Below, one piece after another: positions 52,090 to 59,983 of a stretch of 64,000 bases of DNA. The notes under the pieces are model-generated. The model was not told the DNA's origin. It searched no databases and saw only the letters and a program-made list of their open reading frames with translations. The position numbers and the translations under genes are program-made. Source of the DNA: Flavihumibacter sp. UBA7668 (GTDB taxonomy: Bacteria > Bacteroidota > Bacteroidia > Chitinophagales > Chitinophagaceae); the NCBI RefSeq assembly GCF_002483205.1, contig NZ_DLHM01000003.1, positions 372,001-436,000 on the forward strand, read 5' to 3'. The stretch's first letter is position 1. Every line of letters starts with the position of its first letter.

Positions 52090-53456
52090 CTTAATATTTT
52101 GATTGACCGGTAGTCCACCGCATCACCGTGGTCCTGAATCAATATGTGTCCTTTTTCAGCCATACCAAAATTTTTCCAGTTGGCATATTTACTGCGGGCT
52201 ACCAATGCATAAAAAATGGGAGTACCCCGCTGGTATTCAACCACTTTATACCCATTCAGAAAATGCTCCACCCGATTATCGGGATAAACGCGGATCATTC
52301 CTTTATTCCATTCACCTGGCTTGCGTCTGCTCTGGCTCATTTTTAAGGAAGGAATCAGATCATACAAAGATGCCATGGTCCGATTTCCGACAGCCCCCAT
52401 TTTGGCATCCGGATGAGCTTCATCATCCAGTACCTGGTATTCCAACCCAATAGCAGATCCGGAACTTTGTTCCTGCTCTGTAACAAAATATTTTACTCCA
52501 CTATTGGCACCGGGTGTAATTCGAAATTCAAATTGCAATTCAAAGGCTCCATACATTTCTTCTGTTACAATATCGCCGCCATTGGTGGACTCGCCACCAC
52601 CACTTTTCTGAACACTTAAAATACCATCCTTTATCTGCCAGCCTTTTTCAGGAAATTTATCTTTATGTGCTCCTCTCCAGCCTTTGGTATCCACCCCATT
52701 CCACAACAGTTCAACCCCCTGCGCTTTTTCGCTGGCAGAAAGCGTATTCGGCTGAAGATTGACAACAAAAACCGGCTCACTTTTTTTAGGTTGGAGATTG
52801 CTTGTCTGAATACGGATATTCCGCCATTTGATTTGTTTTCCAGGCTGTTCGTCTTTTCCAATGGAATGTACCTGCAGGGCAATAAAACCGCTGGTCAGCA
52901 TACTGTCTTCCAGGTGAGCAGCAGGAATTCCATTTACAAAGGTTCGCACTGATTTCCCAACGCATTCAATCCTGTATTTATTCCATTGATTATTTTTAAA
53001 TGCTGTTTTTGCGGGCTCATTATAATCGAGCGAATACAACCACAAACGGCGACCTTCATCATAAATCCCTCCACTCCAGGCGCGTTTGGATGGATCGATT
53101 TCCATCTGATAACCATGTACTTTTCCGTTCTGATAATCGGCCTTGCTTTCGCTACGGAACTGAATACCGGAATTCATGGAAGGGTCTACCATAAATTCGA
53201 GTTCAAGAATAAAATCAGTATAATTTTTTTCTGTTGCAAGAAATGAATTGGGTTCATTGGAAACGGTTGTACCAACTATAACTCCATCCTTCACTACATA
53301 AGAAGCCTTTCCATTCAATTGCTTCCAGCCCTTCAGATCTTTTCCATTAAATAAAGAAACCCATTGTTCCTTAGCAACCTGAGCATGTAACCTGGCAGTA
53401 AGAAAACTAAGAATCACCAACAAAAATAAATAGCGCATAATAGTAGTGTTATTCAT
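52080..53456 (-). CDS. Two-domain DUF1080 protein (3-keto-disaccharide hydrolase-like)
   Basis: I chose the ATG at 53456 (458 residues), overlapping the upstream TAA by one base; a signal peptide follows (YLFLLVILSFLTARLHAQ). Two DUF1080 concanavalin-like domains are at about 25-215 (WVSLFNGKDLKGWKQLNGK, SGIQFRSESKAD) and 235-455 (LLWNGVDTKGWRGAHKDKFP, SGVKYFVTEQEQ). This family includes hydrolases or lyases acting on 3-keto-glycosides. It is coupled to an exported Gfo/Idh oxidoreductase, the enzyme type that makes 3-keto sugars. Probably periplasmic. Confidence 0.85.
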   Translation of the reverse strand: MNNTTIMRYLFLLVILSFLTARLHAQVAKEQWVSLFNGKDLKGWKQLNGKASYVVKDGVIVGTTVSNEPNSFLATEKNYTDFILELEFMVDPSMNSGIQFRSESKADYQNGKVHGYQMEIDPSKRAWSGGIYDEGRRLWLYSLDYNEPAKTAFKNNQWNKYRIECVGKSVRTFVNGIPAAHLEDSMLTSGFIALQVHSIGKDEQPGKQIKWRNIRIQTSNLQPKKSEPVFVVNLQPNTLSASEKAQGVELLWNGVDTKGWRGAHKDKFPEKGWQIKDGILSVQKSGGGESTNGGDIVTEEMYGAFELQFEFRITPGANSGVKYFVTEQEQSSGSAIGLEYQVLDDEAHPDAKMGAVGNRTMASLYDLIPSLKMSQSRRKPGEWNKGMIRVYPDNRVEHFLNGYKVVEYQRGTPIFYALVARSKYANWKNFGMAEKGHILIQDHGDAVDYRSIKILSLK

Positions 53457-54778
53457 TATAATTTCATTTCCCAACCCTTTGCATACTCCCGTTTCCATAA
53501 ACGGGCAGCGTTCTTATTATTCAATATATGCCCATTGGATGGATCACAATTCAGGACACTGCCTGTTCTCCAGGAAATATTGCCCAATTGCGCCAATAAT
53601 GTGCTTTTATGTCCCTCTAATATAGGAGAAGTCAGTTTTTTTTGATTTCGGATAGCGTCCACAAAATTCTGAAGATGCAAACTATCCAGTTTTTCTCCCA
53701 TCCCCATAGTATTGGTAGCATTGACCTGCTGGATTTCTGTATCTACTTTCTTTACCAGTTTATTGTCAAGATTGTAGATTTTATAATCATCGCCGCCCGG
53801 AATCACGATGGTTCCTTTTTCTCCATAAAAGACCACGCCCCTGCCACTTCCTTCTATCGGATGTGGATTGCAACTCCTGCTTTCCCATAACATGGCGGTA
53901 TTATTGGCGAATTCCATGGTGATCGATTGGGTATCGGGTGTTTCCCAATCATCCTGAAAGGCATATCGGCCACCTGCAGATACCACTTTGGTTGGGTAAT
54001 CAACTCCCAATCCCCAGCGCATCACATCAATTTCATGGGTTCCGTTGTTCAGGGCTTCACCGGTTCCCCAGTTCCAAAACCAATGCCAGTTGTAATGAAT
54101 CAGGTTATCCTGGTATGCTCTGCGAATTGCGGGGCCCTGCCAGAGTTCATAATCGAGGTGTGAAGGAACAGCAGCGGGTTTTCCCTTTCCAATTGATTTT
54201 CGATTAGCGGCATACCATCCCTTTGCAAAATAAACCCGGCCGATGGCATTATTTTTCAATTCCTCCATTGCCAGCATCACTTTGGGGAAGGAGCGGCGCT
54301 GGTTACCCATCTGAATCAGTTTTCCATATTTTGCCTGAGCAGCAACTAAAATTTCCCCTTCTGCTGGATTATGGGAACAGGGCTTTTCAACATACACATG
54401 CTTTCCTGCCTGTACAGCCATGAGTGTTGCCGGCGCATGCCAATGATCAGGAGTTGCAATGCAAATGGCATCCAGGTCTTTTTCCTCCAGCATTTTTCTG
54501 ACATCCCGGTATCCTTTGGGACGTTTGCCGGTTTGTTTTTCAATTTCAGCCAGGGTTTTATTCAATACCTGTTCATCCACATCACAGATATAACCAACTG
54601 TTACACCTTCAATGGCTGCAAACAATTTAGCCAGATAAAATCCCCGGCTATTGGTACCCACCACACCAATTACAACGGTTGAATTAGCAGCGCTTCCTGC
54701 TTTTAAAAAGGATGGAGCCAGCAATACTCCTGCTCCAGCTAATGCGGATTGCCGCAAAAATCGTCTCCTGTCAAGCAT
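53456..54778 (-). CDS. Exported Gfo/Idh/MocA oxidoreductase
   Basis: I chose the ATG at 54778 (440 residues), which begins a Tat signal (RRRFLRQSALAGAGVLLAPS). The NAD-binding domain has VVIGVVGTNSRGFYLAKLFA, followed by DAICIATPDHWHAPATLMAV, VYVEKPCSHNPAEGE and MGNQRRSF. The C-terminal domain carries WHWFWNWGTGEALNNGTHEI. The protein probably oxidises a glycoside at C3. It is the first gene after a LacI-type operator in the hexuronate operon and is coupled to DUF1080. Confidence 0.9.
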   Translation of the reverse strand: MLDRRRFLRQSALAGAGVLLAPSFLKAGSAANSTVVIGVVGTNSRGFYLAKLFAAIEGVTVGYICDVDEQVLNKTLAEIEKQTGKRPKGYRDVRKMLEEKDLDAICIATPDHWHAPATLMAVQAGKHVYVEKPCSHNPAEGEILVAAQAKYGKLIQMGNQRRSFPKVMLAMEELKNNAIGRVYFAKGWYAANRKSIGKGKPAAVPSHLDYELWQGPAIRRAYQDNLIHYNWHWFWNWGTGEALNNGTHEIDVMRWGLGVDYPTKVVSAGGRYAFQDDWETPDTQSITMEFANNTAMLWESRSCNPHPIEGSGRGVVFYGEKGTIVIPGGDDYKIYNLDNKLVKKVDTEIQQVNATNTMGMGEKLDSLHLQNFVDAIRNQKKLTSPILEGHKSTLLAQLGNISWRTGSVLNCDPSNGHILNNKNAARLWKREYAKGWEMKL

Positions 54779-54855
54779 TTCGTAGTTTTTGTATGGTAAG
54801 AAAATTCGCAGGTCTAAAATTGCGCTTTCCACCGCTTACCGGCAAGTTTACTTAT

Positions 54856-54867
54856 GCAAACGTTTAC
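54856..54867. promoter_or_regulatory. LacI-family operator candidate
   Basis: GCAAACGTTTAC is symmetric at 10 of 12 positions with a central CG, the typical LacI/GalR operator. It overlaps the TAA stop of the adjacent lacI-type gene and is about 80 bp upstream of the Gfo/Idh ATG, so it may control the downstream half of the operon. TAAACTTG (54843-54850, minus) could be its -7 box. Confidence 0.5.
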
Positions 54868-55880
54868 GAGGATGGAGCGCGGATGGAAGCAGCCAATCGG
54901 ATCGCGGAGGGCAATTCTCTTTTCTGCTCTGCGGAATATATTTTCTTTTTCTTTATAACTTTAAAAAGCAGTTCAGCTGCTTCCTTGCCAATTTCAAACG
55001 CCGGTTGAATTATAGCCGTAAGAGAGGGATTCAAAAATGGAACTGCAGAAAGGTTGGTAAAACTGATCAACTGATAATCGTCTGGTATATGAAATTTTTC
55101 CTGGCTGCCCAGCTCATACAGTAAAAGCGCCATTGATTCGGAAGCGCCGAAGAGAGCATCCGGTTGGTATTTGTGAAGGAAATTCTTCAGGCGGGGAAGA
55201 TCCAGTTCGGGTTTGCCGGTTCCGGCAAAAACAAGTGGCGCTGCACCCGGATCAAACTGCTCAACTGCTTTTTTGTAGCCAGCCAGCCTGGTTCTGGTGA
55301 TAAACAAATCAGCATCCAATCCCAGGAAGGCCGTTTTTTTTGCACCCCGCTGGTATAATAAACTGGTTGCCTCAAAACTTATCGCTTCATTATTCGTGCA
55401 TACATGCGGAACAGCCACTTCTTCAACCAGGCGATCAAACAAGACCATGGGAAAGCCAGCTGATGCCATTCTGTTCAAATGCGCATATCCATCCCGGTTA
55501 TGGGTAACTGAAATAAGCAAACCATCTGCTCTTCCATTTCCAAGGAGATGCACAAATGCTTCTTCTTTTTTAGGGTCTTCATGCGTCAGGTAAATAAGTA
55601 CATGGTAATCATATTCCCTTGCCACCGATTCTATCCCACTAATAACCTGAGAGAAAAAATGATTTTCCACCTCCGGCACCATTACTGCAATTGTTTTACT
55701 GGATCCTGCCCTTAAACCACTGGCATTAACATTGGGCTGGTAGCCCATTTCCAATGCTGCCTGTTTTACTTTCTCTCTGGTTGCAGCGGAAATTTCATAG
55801 CTATCTTTCAATGCTCTGGAAACAGTGGCTATGGATAATCCGAGTTTTTCGGCAATGGTTTTAATAGTTACCGGTTGCAT
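54864..55880 (-). CDS. LacI-family transcriptional regulator
   Basis: The 338-residue protein has an N-terminal HTH (VTIKTIAEKLGLSIATVSRA) and hinge helix region (PNVNASGLRAGSSKTIAV). A periplasmic-binding-protein-like sensor domain (about 65-330) follows, with ALFGASESMALLLYELGSQE. It probably represses the hexuronate genes until glucuronate or an intermediate binds. It lies between the transporter and catabolic genes, 2 bp after the MFS gene. Confidence 0.94.
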   Translation of the reverse strand: MQPVTIKTIAEKLGLSIATVSRALKDSYEISAATREKVKQAALEMGYQPNVNASGLRAGSSKTIAVMVPEVENHFFSQVISGIESVAREYDYHVLIYLTHEDPKKEEAFVHLLGNGRADGLLISVTHNRDGYAHLNRMASAGFPMVLFDRLVEEVAVPHVCTNNEAISFEATSLLYQRGAKKTAFLGLDADLFITRTRLAGYKKAVEQFDPGAAPLVFAGTGKPELDLPRLKNFLHKYQPDALFGASESMALLLYELGSQEKFHIPDDYQLISFTNLSAVPFLNPSLTAIIQPAFEIGKEAAELLFKVIKKKKIYSAEQKRELPSAIRLAASIRAPSS

Positions 55881-55882
55881 AA

Positions 55883-57109
55883 TTATTCCTCCAGAAAATC
55901 AAGATCTCGCCCATGAGTTTCAGAAATAGTGATCGTGGATGTTATACCGATAATAAAACAAATCAACCCTACCAGTGCACCTGCCTGGATCACGGTAAAC
56001 CCTTCTTTAAAATAGGCATAGAGGGTCGTCATCCCTACTACTGTTCCCCGAACCATATTGGGAATGGTGGTAGCTGCTGTGGCTCGCAGATTGGTACCGA
56101 ACTGCTCGGCACCAATGGTAACAAACATCGCCCAATAACCGATCCCAAAGCCCATCAACAAGCTTATTGCATAGAGTCCTGTGGCTGTTTTTATTCCGGC
56201 AAACAAATAGATCAGACTGCCTGCCACCGTAAACAGCATCATGTATAGCACTGCTTTTTTTCTTGATTCCAGTTTATGACTGAGTATGCCACTGGACAGG
56301 TCGCCGATGGATAAGCCAACATAACACCACATTATAGACAAGCCCGGTTCTATTGGTGTTTCGATGCCCAAAGCTCTTCCGAATTCATTGCTGAATGTAG
56401 CCAGAATCCCAATTACAAACCAGGTAGGAAGGCCCATGCCAATACATTTCAGATAACGGATCAACCGATCCTTATTGGTAAACAGGGAGAAGAAATTACC
56501 TTTTTTAATATGGCGATGTTCTTTAAGTGCTGAAAAAACACCCGACTCAAATACACCTACCCGCATCAGCAGCAGAGCAATTCCCATTCCGCCTCCAATA
56601 AAATAAGCTGTTCTCCAATCAAATAATTCCACCGTAAAATAAGCTGCCACTGCGCCTAATAAGCCAACTCCGGCTACCAGAGAGGTTCCCAGTGCCCGCA
56701 GGCGTTTGGGTAATACCTCAGCAACAAGGGTTATTCCGGCACCTAATTCACCAGCCAGACCAATGCCAGCGATAAAGCGCAGGATTTTGTAGGTATCCGG
56801 ATCTTTTACAAATCCGCAGGCAATATTGGCAAGCGAATAGGTTAAGATCGACCCAAACAAAACAGATAGCCGGCCCTTTTTATCTCCCAGCACCCCCCAA
56901 AGTATGCCTCCAATCAGCAGTCCGGTCATTTGCCAGTTGAGGATGGAGGCTCCTACTGATGAAAGAGAAGCTTCATCCAGTCCCATGCTTCTCAAACTGG
57001 GAATCCGAACAATTCCAAACAACAGTAGATCATAGATATCAACAAAATAACCGAGTGCGGCTACAATTACAGGAATACTAAATAAGTGCTGGAACTTCGT
57101 TTTTGTCAT
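55883..57109 (-). CDS. MFS transporter, probably for hexuronate
   Basis: The 408-residue protein has 12 predicted membrane helices. The motif GVLGDKKGRLSVLFGS (after helix 2) is the MFS signature, with RFIAGIGLAGELGAGITLVA in helix 4 and LPKRLRALGTSLVAG. It resembles proton-coupled sugar or organic acid porters. Being first in the hexuronate operon with lacI, it is likely to import glucuronate or an oligosaccharide-derived acid. Substrate is inferred. Confidence 0.83.
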   Translation of the reverse strand: MTKTKFQHLFSIPVIVAALGYFVDIYDLLLFGIVRIPSLRSMGLDEASLSSVGASILNWQMTGLLIGGILWGVLGDKKGRLSVLFGSILTYSLANIACGFVKDPDTYKILRFIAGIGLAGELGAGITLVAEVLPKRLRALGTSLVAGVGLLGAVAAYFTVELFDWRTAYFIGGGMGIALLLMRVGVFESGVFSALKEHRHIKKGNFFSLFTNKDRLIRYLKCIGMGLPTWFVIGILATFSNEFGRALGIETPIEPGLSIMWCYVGLSIGDLSSGILSHKLESRKKAVLYMMLFTVAGSLIYLFAGIKTATGLYAISLLMGFGIGYWAMFVTIGAEQFGTNLRATAATTIPNMVRGTVVGMTTLYAYFKEGFTVIQAGALVGLICFIIGITSTITISETHGRDLDFLEE

Positions 57110-57150
57110 ATGGCATGAATAGATGCAGGAAATAAAGTTCTAAATATAAT

Positions 57151-58065
57151 TTATCTGAGTTGAATGCCAACCGCCTTTTGAAGGGGAACTGTTTCCGAAT
57201 GAAATAGTTGTACTATTTGTCCATCATTTAGAATGACGCTAAGCAGGTACCCATAACCGATAAATTCAATTCCAAGCACAGTTCCGCTTAGCACCCCATT
57301 TTCAACCGGAACAAGTTCAAAGTCAGTTGGACGAAGAATTTTATTCCCCAGAACAGAATAAGGGCCCAACAAACCGGCACAGTAAGCATCAACCGGATTA
57401 AAAAATAATTCCAGAGGGTTTCCCTGCTGCACTCTTCTCCCCTCCTTTAAAATCAACAATTCGTCTGCCCAGGAGAGCAAATCACCAGGATCATGTGATA
57501 CAAGCACCCAGGTGATATGCATGGCATTTCCCAGATCACGCATCACTTCTTTCATTGTTTGTTTATGCAATGCATCCAGGTTGGAAAAGGGTTCATCCAG
57601 CAGAAATATAGTGGGGGCTCCAACCAGCAGACGGGCCATCGCAATACGTTGTCTTTCGCCTCCTGATAACTGATCTGTTTTCCGTTTCAATAAATGATTT
57701 ACCTGGCATAAGCGATAAACTTCAGCAGCAGCTTCCCCAGTGATTTTTTCCGCATAGGAAAGAATTTCTTCCACTCTGTAATTATTCCGTAATTCGAAAT
57801 GCTGCGATAAATAGGCAATATATGGGTGTCCGGGTACCAGCTTCTCCCAGGGCTCTTCCACTCTCCTGCCCTTCCAATAGACAGCACCACCTGACAGATT
57901 TTGCAAACCTGCCATCGATTTGAGCAGGGTTGATTTACCGGAACCTGTTTCTCCTGCAATAGCAAGACGGTGCCCCGCCTGCAAGGATAAACTGATGGGA
58001 TAAAGAATTGTCTGATCCCCGGCGATGGCCGTAATTTCTTTAACTTCTACTATCGGTTCCTGCAT
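57151..58065 (-). CDS. ABC transporter ATP-binding protein with TOBE-like domain
   Basis: I chose the ATG at 58065 (MQEPIVEVKE, 304 residues), overlapping the MFS gene by 26 bp. Walker A GETGSGKST, Q-loop YLSQHFELRNN, signature LSGGERQR, Walker B IFLLDEPFSNLD and the H-loop VLVSHDPGD are intact. The C-terminal ~70 residues (KILRPTDFELVPVENG) resemble a TOBE domain of iron, phosphonate or polyamine importers. No permease or binding protein is encoded nearby, so it is an orphan ATPase here. Confidence 0.87.
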   Translation of the reverse strand: MQEPIVEVKEITAIAGDQTILYPISLSLQAGHRLAIAGETGSGKSTLLKSMAGLQNLSGGAVYWKGRRVEEPWEKLVPGHPYIAYLSQHFELRNNYRVEEILSYAEKITGEAAAEVYRLCQVNHLLKRKTDQLSGGERQRIAMARLLVGAPTIFLLDEPFSNLDALHKQTMKEVMRDLGNAMHITWVLVSHDPGDLLSWADELLILKEGRRVQQGNPLELFFNPVDAYCAGLLGPYSVLGNKILRPTDFELVPVENGVLSGTVLGIEFIGYGYLLSVILNDGQIVQLFHSETVPLQKAVGIQLR

Positions 58066-59221
58066 TTTTTCTTCTCCAATACATATAAACAATGGCGATC
58101 AGGGTAATTCCGGCCGCACTATAAAAAAGCCAGGGAATTCGGGTCAGATGATCCTGATAAACTGTTCCTGCAATCAGGGCACCCAATCCTATGCCGGCTT
58201 CCAGTGCAATATACATGGTTGCCATGGCTTTACCTCTTCTGTCCTTATCGCTCATATCTACTGTCCAGGCATTGATTGCAGGTGATAAAATACCAGTTGC
58301 AATCCCATAACATACTGCACCAGCCAGCAAACCTTCTGTAGACTGCCAGTAAGCCATCACAAGTAATGAAATCACCAGCATAATCAAACCACCCCGAATT
58401 ACAGTCTCACGGCCACGTCTATCCGATAATTTTCCTGCTATGAAACGGACCAGTAAAGATGCGATGGTAAATACCATAAAAAACACGCCTTTGTTTTTTA
58501 TTCCGATATGATCCCCCCAATCGGGAACCAGGGTGAGAATAGCACCATAAGAAAGATAGGACAAAAGAGTTACAAGCGCAGCAGGAAAGACTTTCCATTC
58601 AATTATATCATTCCTGCCCACTTTGAGGTGTTGTATATGAAATCGCTGTTTATCCGGAAGGGTTTCCTTCATATTGTAAAGAATTACAATAGAAAGCAAG
58701 GCTAGCAGAGAAGAGGCATAAAATAAAACCTGTATGGAATAAACCTGAACGATGGCACTGCCGATAGCCGGACCAATTGCCATTCCCGTACTGAAACAGA
58801 GGCCATGTATACCCATTGCTTCGCCCCATCTGGAAACAGGTACCAGGTCGGCCACATAGGCCGCAGTTGCAGTTGGTTTGAATCCGGTTGAAAATCCATG
58901 TACCAGCCGAAGCAATAAAAATCCGGCTACTGAAGTTAATATTGGATATAAAAATCCACATACAAAACAGACCAGTGAACCTACTGCCATTACAGGAATA
59001 CGACCTATGGAATCGGTGAGTTTGCCACTGAATGGCCGGGATATACCGGCTGTTAAGGTAAAAAGTGCAATGATTAGTCCCTTGTATTCGGCCCCGCCCA
59101 AACTGGATAAATAGGCAGGCAGCTCAGGAATCAGCATATTAAAACTGGCAGAAAAAAACAGGGAACTCAGGCATACCAGGGCAAAAGGCCAGTTATAAAT
59201 GGGATGTTCGGCAGTTTTCAT
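58040..59221 (-). CDS. MFS transporter (multidrug or arabinose efflux type)
   Basis: I chose the ATG at 59221 (393 residues), overlapping the stop of the small upstream gene (ATGA). Twelve helices are predicted. The motif GKLTDSIGRIPVMAVGSLVC is the MFS loop 2-3 signature and GKLSDRRGRETVIRG its second-half copy; HGFSTGFKPTATAAYVADLV lies in helix 4-5. Drug-efflux-like type. It is co-transcribed with an ABC ATPase and a small conserved gene. Substrate unknown. Confidence 0.87.
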   Translation of the reverse strand: MKTAEHPIYNWPFALVCLSSLFFSASFNMLIPELPAYLSSLGGAEYKGLIIALFTLTAGISRPFSGKLTDSIGRIPVMAVGSLVCFVCGFLYPILTSVAGFLLLRLVHGFSTGFKPTATAAYVADLVPVSRWGEAMGIHGLCFSTGMAIGPAIGSAIVQVYSIQVLFYASSLLALLSIVILYNMKETLPDKQRFHIQHLKVGRNDIIEWKVFPAALVTLLSYLSYGAILTLVPDWGDHIGIKNKGVFFMVFTIASLLVRFIAGKLSDRRGRETVIRGGLIMLVISLLVMAYWQSTEGLLAGAVCYGIATGILSPAINAWTVDMSDKDRRGKAMATMYIALEAGIGLGALIAGTVYQDHLTRIPWLFYSAAGITLIAIVYMYWRRKNAGTDSRS

Positions 59222-59517
59222 GCAAGAAAACGTTTCACCAATTGACTCCATTCTGCTTTAAGACTGCACGAGGGCATGTTCTCACCTGCTTTACGATACC
59301 AGTATCCTGCATTCCATTGATCTCCTTCCACCCGGTGCAGATAGGCATGTAAAAGGGCGGCATTTTTATCCGGCAGATCCTGAATCAGGGTATGTGCTGT
59401 ATCCCAGTTACCTGCTCCATCCTGCCACAAGGACTGCTGGTAAACTGTTAACCCTTCAGGCATATCACCTTTATTCAAACTTTCCAGAAATTCATCTTCC
59501 GTTATCCTCTTTGCCAT
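59218..59517 (-). CDS. Small conserved hypothetical protein
   Basis: The 99-residue soluble protein contains LTVYQQSLWQDGAGNWDTAH and VEGDQWNAGYWYRKAGENMP. The tryptophan-rich helical repeat look suggests a TPR-like or Sel1-like fold in a single unit. I do not recognise a named family. It is coupled to the MFS gene and 6 bp after the response regulator gene. Confidence 0.7.
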   Translation of the reverse strand: MAKRITEDEFLESLNKGDMPEGLTVYQQSLWQDGAGNWDTAHTLIQDLPDKNAALLHAYLHRVEGDQWNAGYWYRKAGENMPSCSLKAEWSQLVKRFLA

Positions 59518-59523
59518 AGCCGG

Positions 59524-59958
59524 TTAATTGGATTTGACCGGCAATTGTACAATATTTATCCAAAAAGTTTCAATTGATTTTATGACTGTAATGAATTTAT
59601 TAAAATCAACAGGCTTGGTTATATAACAATTGGCATGCTCTGCATAGGTATCATAAATATCTTTTTCTGAAGCAGAGGAGGTTAGGATTACCACCGGTAT
59701 TACTTTAAACCGATCATGGGTCTTAATATAGTGCAATACCTCTTTCCCGTCTATTTTTGGGAGATTGATATCCAGTAAAATCATATCCGGCTCCACTGCC
59801 TTCATGAACTTCCCTTCCTTATTCAGGTATTGAATGGCTTCTTCTCCATCATTTACCACATTTATTGCATTTACCAGCCGAATACTCTCAAATGCTTCCA
59901 GCGTAAGAACAACATCGCCTTCATTATCTTCCACCAACAAAATTTGAATGGGTGCCAT
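59524..59958 (-). CDS. Single-domain response regulator (Rcp1-like)
   Basis: The 144-residue CheY-like receiver has ILLVEDNEGDVVLTLEAF (acidic pocket), phospho-acceptor Asp in DMILLDINLPKIDG (about 64), Thr/Ser in VVILTSSASEKD and conserved Lys in CYITKPVDFNKF. No output domain. The NEGD motif and insertions match Rcp1-type regulators that partner PAS/phytochrome kinases. It lies 25 bp after the multi-PAS kinase gene, its likely partner. Confidence 0.92.
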   Translation of the reverse strand: MAPIQILLVEDNEGDVVLTLEAFESIRLVNAINVVNDGEEAIQYLNKEGKFMKAVEPDMILLDINLPKIDGKEVLHYIKTHDRFKVIPVVILTSSASEKDIYDTYAEHANCYITKPVDFNKFITVIKSIETFWINIVQLPVKSN

Positions 59959-59983
59959 GCGGTTAGGGGTATTTTATATTAAG

